From an uncultured Bacteroidales bacterium (GTDB lineage: Bacteria > Bacteroidota > Bacteroidia > Bacteroidales > P3): DNA of 64,000 nt. The notes below the pieces were generated by a model. The model searched no databases, was not told where the DNA came from, and saw only the letters and a program-made list of their open reading frames with translations. The DNA lies in NCBI GenBank assembly GCA_937884485.1, contig CALGCG010000057.1, positions 5,184 to 69,183 of the forward strand. The letters run 5' to 3'. The position numbers were made by a program, and so were the translations under genes. Below are positions 61,879 to 64,000 of this stretch, piece by piece. Position 1 is the first letter of the stretch; every line of letters begins with the position of its first letter.

Positions 61879-63137
61879 AAAAAATGCTTTGGGCTTTGCC
61901 CCTTGTCCTCTTTTCGCTTTTCAATATACAGCAGTCTTACGCCCAGTCGGGCCTCTATGTTCCGTCGGCCAAACCCGTCAAGGACATGCAGAAAGCCCTT
62001 GTCAACCCCAAAACCTTCTCCCTTCTTCTCACCTTCCAGGGCGACGACTCGTCCTACAGCGTCTCCCACCTCGACCTCCTCGATTCCGCCTATCGCATAG
62101 CCTTCTCCGAGGAGAACCCCATGCTCTACACCATGGTGGTGGAGAGCTACGTCGGTGCCGACGAGGAACTCGGCAACCGCCGCAACGAGGCCATCCTCCG
62201 CTACTTCTCCATGCGTTGCAAGACGCTTTTCCCCGTGCGCTACGCCCGCAACCCCATCCACTGCTCCTGTCACGGCGACTCCAGCGAGACCCTCCGCTTC
62301 GAGGTGCCCGTGGCCAAGGCGGTCTACGACTGCGCCAAGCTTCCCTCCGAACGCTTGAAACTCAATAAAAGCATCGACCTCCACAACAGCATCCTCGTCA
62401 CGTTCAACAACAACCCCGACGAATGCATCGGAACTGCCCGTGGATGCTTTGTCCCCGCTGCCGACAGCCTTGTGCGCGGCTACTATGCCCAGCTCTTCCT
62501 GGCCCGGGGCTCTGTCTACTCCGTCACGGGCACCAAGGACACCTGCCCCTCCGCCATCGACATCAAGGTCGAGGACCACCTCGACTATCGTGCCACCGTC
62601 GAACGCTACCGCCTCATCCCGCATCCGAAGCAGATCCTTGTGCAGGCGGGCTACATCGTCGTCAGCAGCAACTTCGGCCGCGCCATCGACGAATGCGAGG
62701 AACCCCAGAAGGACTCCATCTTCGTCCGCATCCCCGCCACCCCCGAGCAGGTGGCCGCCAAGCTCAAGTTTTTCGCCAAGGTCAAAACCTCCCGCGGAAT
62801 CGAATACAAGGCCCTCCCCACGCGCAAACTCCCCGGCCGGGGCGAACTCACCCTCCAGGCCCCCATCAACGTCACCCAGTTCGACACCATCTACCTGGGC
62901 AAACGCATCAGCGAGAAGGAGCTCAAGGACTACTTCTACGAGGTCGACTCGCCCACCGAGGCCGCTTCCTTCGCCGTCGGCAACCGCTTCTTTGTTGCCT
63001 ACCGTGTCGACAAGCACGGCGGCTACGAGCTGCGCAAGGCCCTGCGCGACCTCTTCCGCATCGTGCCCGAACAGGAGGAGGAACCCGCCCCCTCCGACAG
63101 CGGCAAAATATCCAACCCCGACGAAATCATTGAATAA
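61875..63137 (+). CDS. Secreted hypothetical protein
   Basis: 420 residues, signal peptide (about 1-23, ending SYAQS). A soluble, mixed alpha/beta composition with cysteine pairs (HCSCHGD, DECIGTARGC) and a regularly charged C-terminal tail. A central region (PATPEQVAAKLKFFAKVKTSRGIEYKALPTRKLPGRGELTLQAPINVTQFDTIYLGKRISEKELKDYFYEVDSPTEAASFAVGNRFFVAYRV is not split by any known motif) may be repeated beta domains; no family was recognised. It is coupled to the MoxR gene, so a joint role at the envelope is possible. Confidence 0.7.
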
Positions 63138-63139
63138 CA

Positions 63140-63240
63140 ATTAAGTGTTAAGCGTTTAGTGTTAGGTATTTAGTGCTGAGCGCAGATTTAATAATTTGTT
63201 CACGAAAATTTTAATTTTTAATTCATAATTTTTAATTAAA
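63140..63240. repeat. Intergenic tandem microrepeats before panB
   Basis: Two arrays: AAGTGTTAAGCGTTTAGTGTTAGGTATTTAGTG and, after 63205, AATTTTAATTTTTAATTCATAATTTTTAATT. They fill the whole gap and belong to the same class as at 42425 and 39984. Confidence 0.5.
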
Positions 63241-63243
63241 AAA

Positions 63244-64000
63244 ATGGCATACCTCCAAACCGATGTCACCAAAGTCACCACTCGCGTGCTCCAAAATATG
63301 AAGCTTCACGGTGAAAAAATAGCTATGCTTACCGCATACGACTTCTCCATGGCCTCCCTCGTCGAAAGCACAAAAATCGACGTCGTCCTCGTCGGCGACT
63401 CTGCCGCCAACGTCATGCAGGGCCACAAAACCACCCTCCCCATCACCCTCGACGAGATGATCGTCTACGCCACCTCCGTCGTCCGTGCCATCAAGCGCGC
63501 GCTCGTCGTGGTCGACATGCCCTTCGGCACCTACCAGGGCAACTCCAAGCAAGCCCTGGCCTCCGCCATACGCATCATGAAGGAAACCGGCGCCGACGCC
63601 ATCAAGATGGAAGGCGGCGAAGAAATCCTCGAGAGCGTCCAGCGCATCCTCTCCGCCGGCATACCCATCATGGGCCACCTCGGCCTCACGCCGCAGAGCA
63701 TCAACAAGTTCGGCACCTACGCCGTCCGCGCCACCGAGAAGGAAGAGGCCGAGATCATCAAAAAGAACCAGGCGGATGACGTGGTGATCGAAAACGAGAA
63801 GTACATCGTCATCATCCCCCAGAGAACGCTGGAGAGCGGTGATTCGGTCAATAGCCTGCTTCTGAGCGTGCCGAGCGATTTGAGCATCGCAGACGATGGT
63901 ATCGTGGTCAGCTGCACCACAGCAGACGGCAGCACCTATATTGTCCCCTGGTGTATGGTAGAGAATGAAAAAGTCCTCTATCTGGCTCTGGAACCCGGCG
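63244..64000 (+). CDS. panB: 3-methyl-2-oxobutanoate hydroxymethyltransferase (PanB), truncated and joined to unrelated sequence
   Basis: The first ~165 residues are clear PanB: MLTAYDFSMASLV, VVLVGDSAANVMQGHKTTLPITLDEM, VVDMPFGTYQ, AIKMEGGEEI, and IMGHLGLTPQSINKFGTYAVRAT. These contain the metal-binding Asp and Glu residues and the substrate loop. Around 63745-63775 the expected continuation, including the catalytic Glu of the VLE motif, is replaced in the same frame by DDVVIENEKYIVIIPQRTLE..., which has no PanB similarity. The frame is still open at the window end. It could be a true fusion, an interrupted gene or an assembly join. PanB makes ketopantoate for CoA. Confidence 0.75.
   Translation, partial: MAYLQTDVTKVTTRVLQNMKLHGEKIAMLTAYDFSMASLVESTKIDVVLVGDSAANVMQGHKTTLPITLDEMIVYATSVVRAIKRALVVVDMPFGTYQGNSKQALASAIRIMKETGADAIKMEGGEEILESVQRILSAGIPIMGHLGLTPQSINKFGTYAVRATEKEEAEIIKKNQADDVVIENEKYIVIIPQRTLESGDSVNSLLLSVPSDLSIADDGIVVSCTTADGSTYIVPWCMVENEKVLYLALEPG

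Overview
The window looks like chromosomal DNA from an anaerobic, probably gut or rumen, member of the Bacteroidales. Three things point that way. The primary sigma factor (35468-36328) is of the short Bacteroidetes type. Many genes start behind the Bacteroidetes promoter form TTTG-N19-21-TAnnTTTG rather than a Shine-Dalgarno site. A BspA-like leucine-rich-repeat protein carries a type IX secretion C-terminal tail. The enzyme families (GH78, GH97, GH2, U32, ThrE, a SurA trio, HydF) fit too. No tRNA, rRNA, CRISPR array, integrase or transposase was recognised.

Layout: (1) 1-5.3 kb is visibly AT-richer accessory DNA: a membrane-anchored hypothetical, the BspA-like surface protein, a HEPN-like hypothetical, and a ParE toxin with one or two small partner genes. 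(2) 5.5-24.6 kb, all minus strand, is a carbohydrate block. In transcription order it holds a very large cyclic beta-1,2-glucan synthase-like protein (GT84+GH94), an inverting-type GH97, a retaining-type GH97, the Ser/Thr symporter SstT, and two GH78 alpha-L-rhamnosidases, the last frameshifted. No SusC/SusD pair is present. (3) 24.8-34.7 kb: a DMT exporter on the minus strand, then a plus-strand run of outer-membrane lipoprotein, esterase, U32 protein, membrane protein, ThrE exporter and RadA, followed by ffh and folD. (4) 34.7-36.9 kb: a lipoprotein, rpoD and rsmG. (5) 36.9-43.7 kb, minus strand: HydF, a cytidylate-kinase-like protein, FolA, CinA, two small membrane proteins and a GH2 beta-mannosidase lacking an internal domain. 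(6) 44.1-48.3 kb: two paralogous secreted proteins resembling the front part of bacterial alpha-2-macroglobulins. (7) 48.3-54.7 kb, minus strand: a tightly overlapped operon of TlpA-like thioredoxin, outer-membrane protein, RibF, nitrilase and MutS2. (8) 55.1-63.1 kb, plus strand: guaB, three SurA/PpiC-type foldases, a MoxR ATPase and a secreted hypothetical. (9) From 63.2 kb, a panB whose C-terminal third is replaced in frame by unrelated sequence.

The most unusual signal is repetitive DNA that ordinary gene calling hides. First, six copies of an intergenic element, each exactly 78 bp with ~17-bp terminal inverted repeats, sit mostly just upstream of start codons or promoters. Second, a family of 17-bp GC-rich hairpins (7-bp arm, 3-nt loop, 7-bp arm) lies mostly inside genes. 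These hairpins are open in all reading frames and are read in different frames in different genes, much like Rickettsia palindromic elements. Third, 9-bp-type tandem microrepeats occur both between genes and inside coding regions, next to a GH78 active site, inside a signal peptide, and exactly where a GH2 domain is missing. Together they suggest a genome in which short repeats actively reshape proteins.
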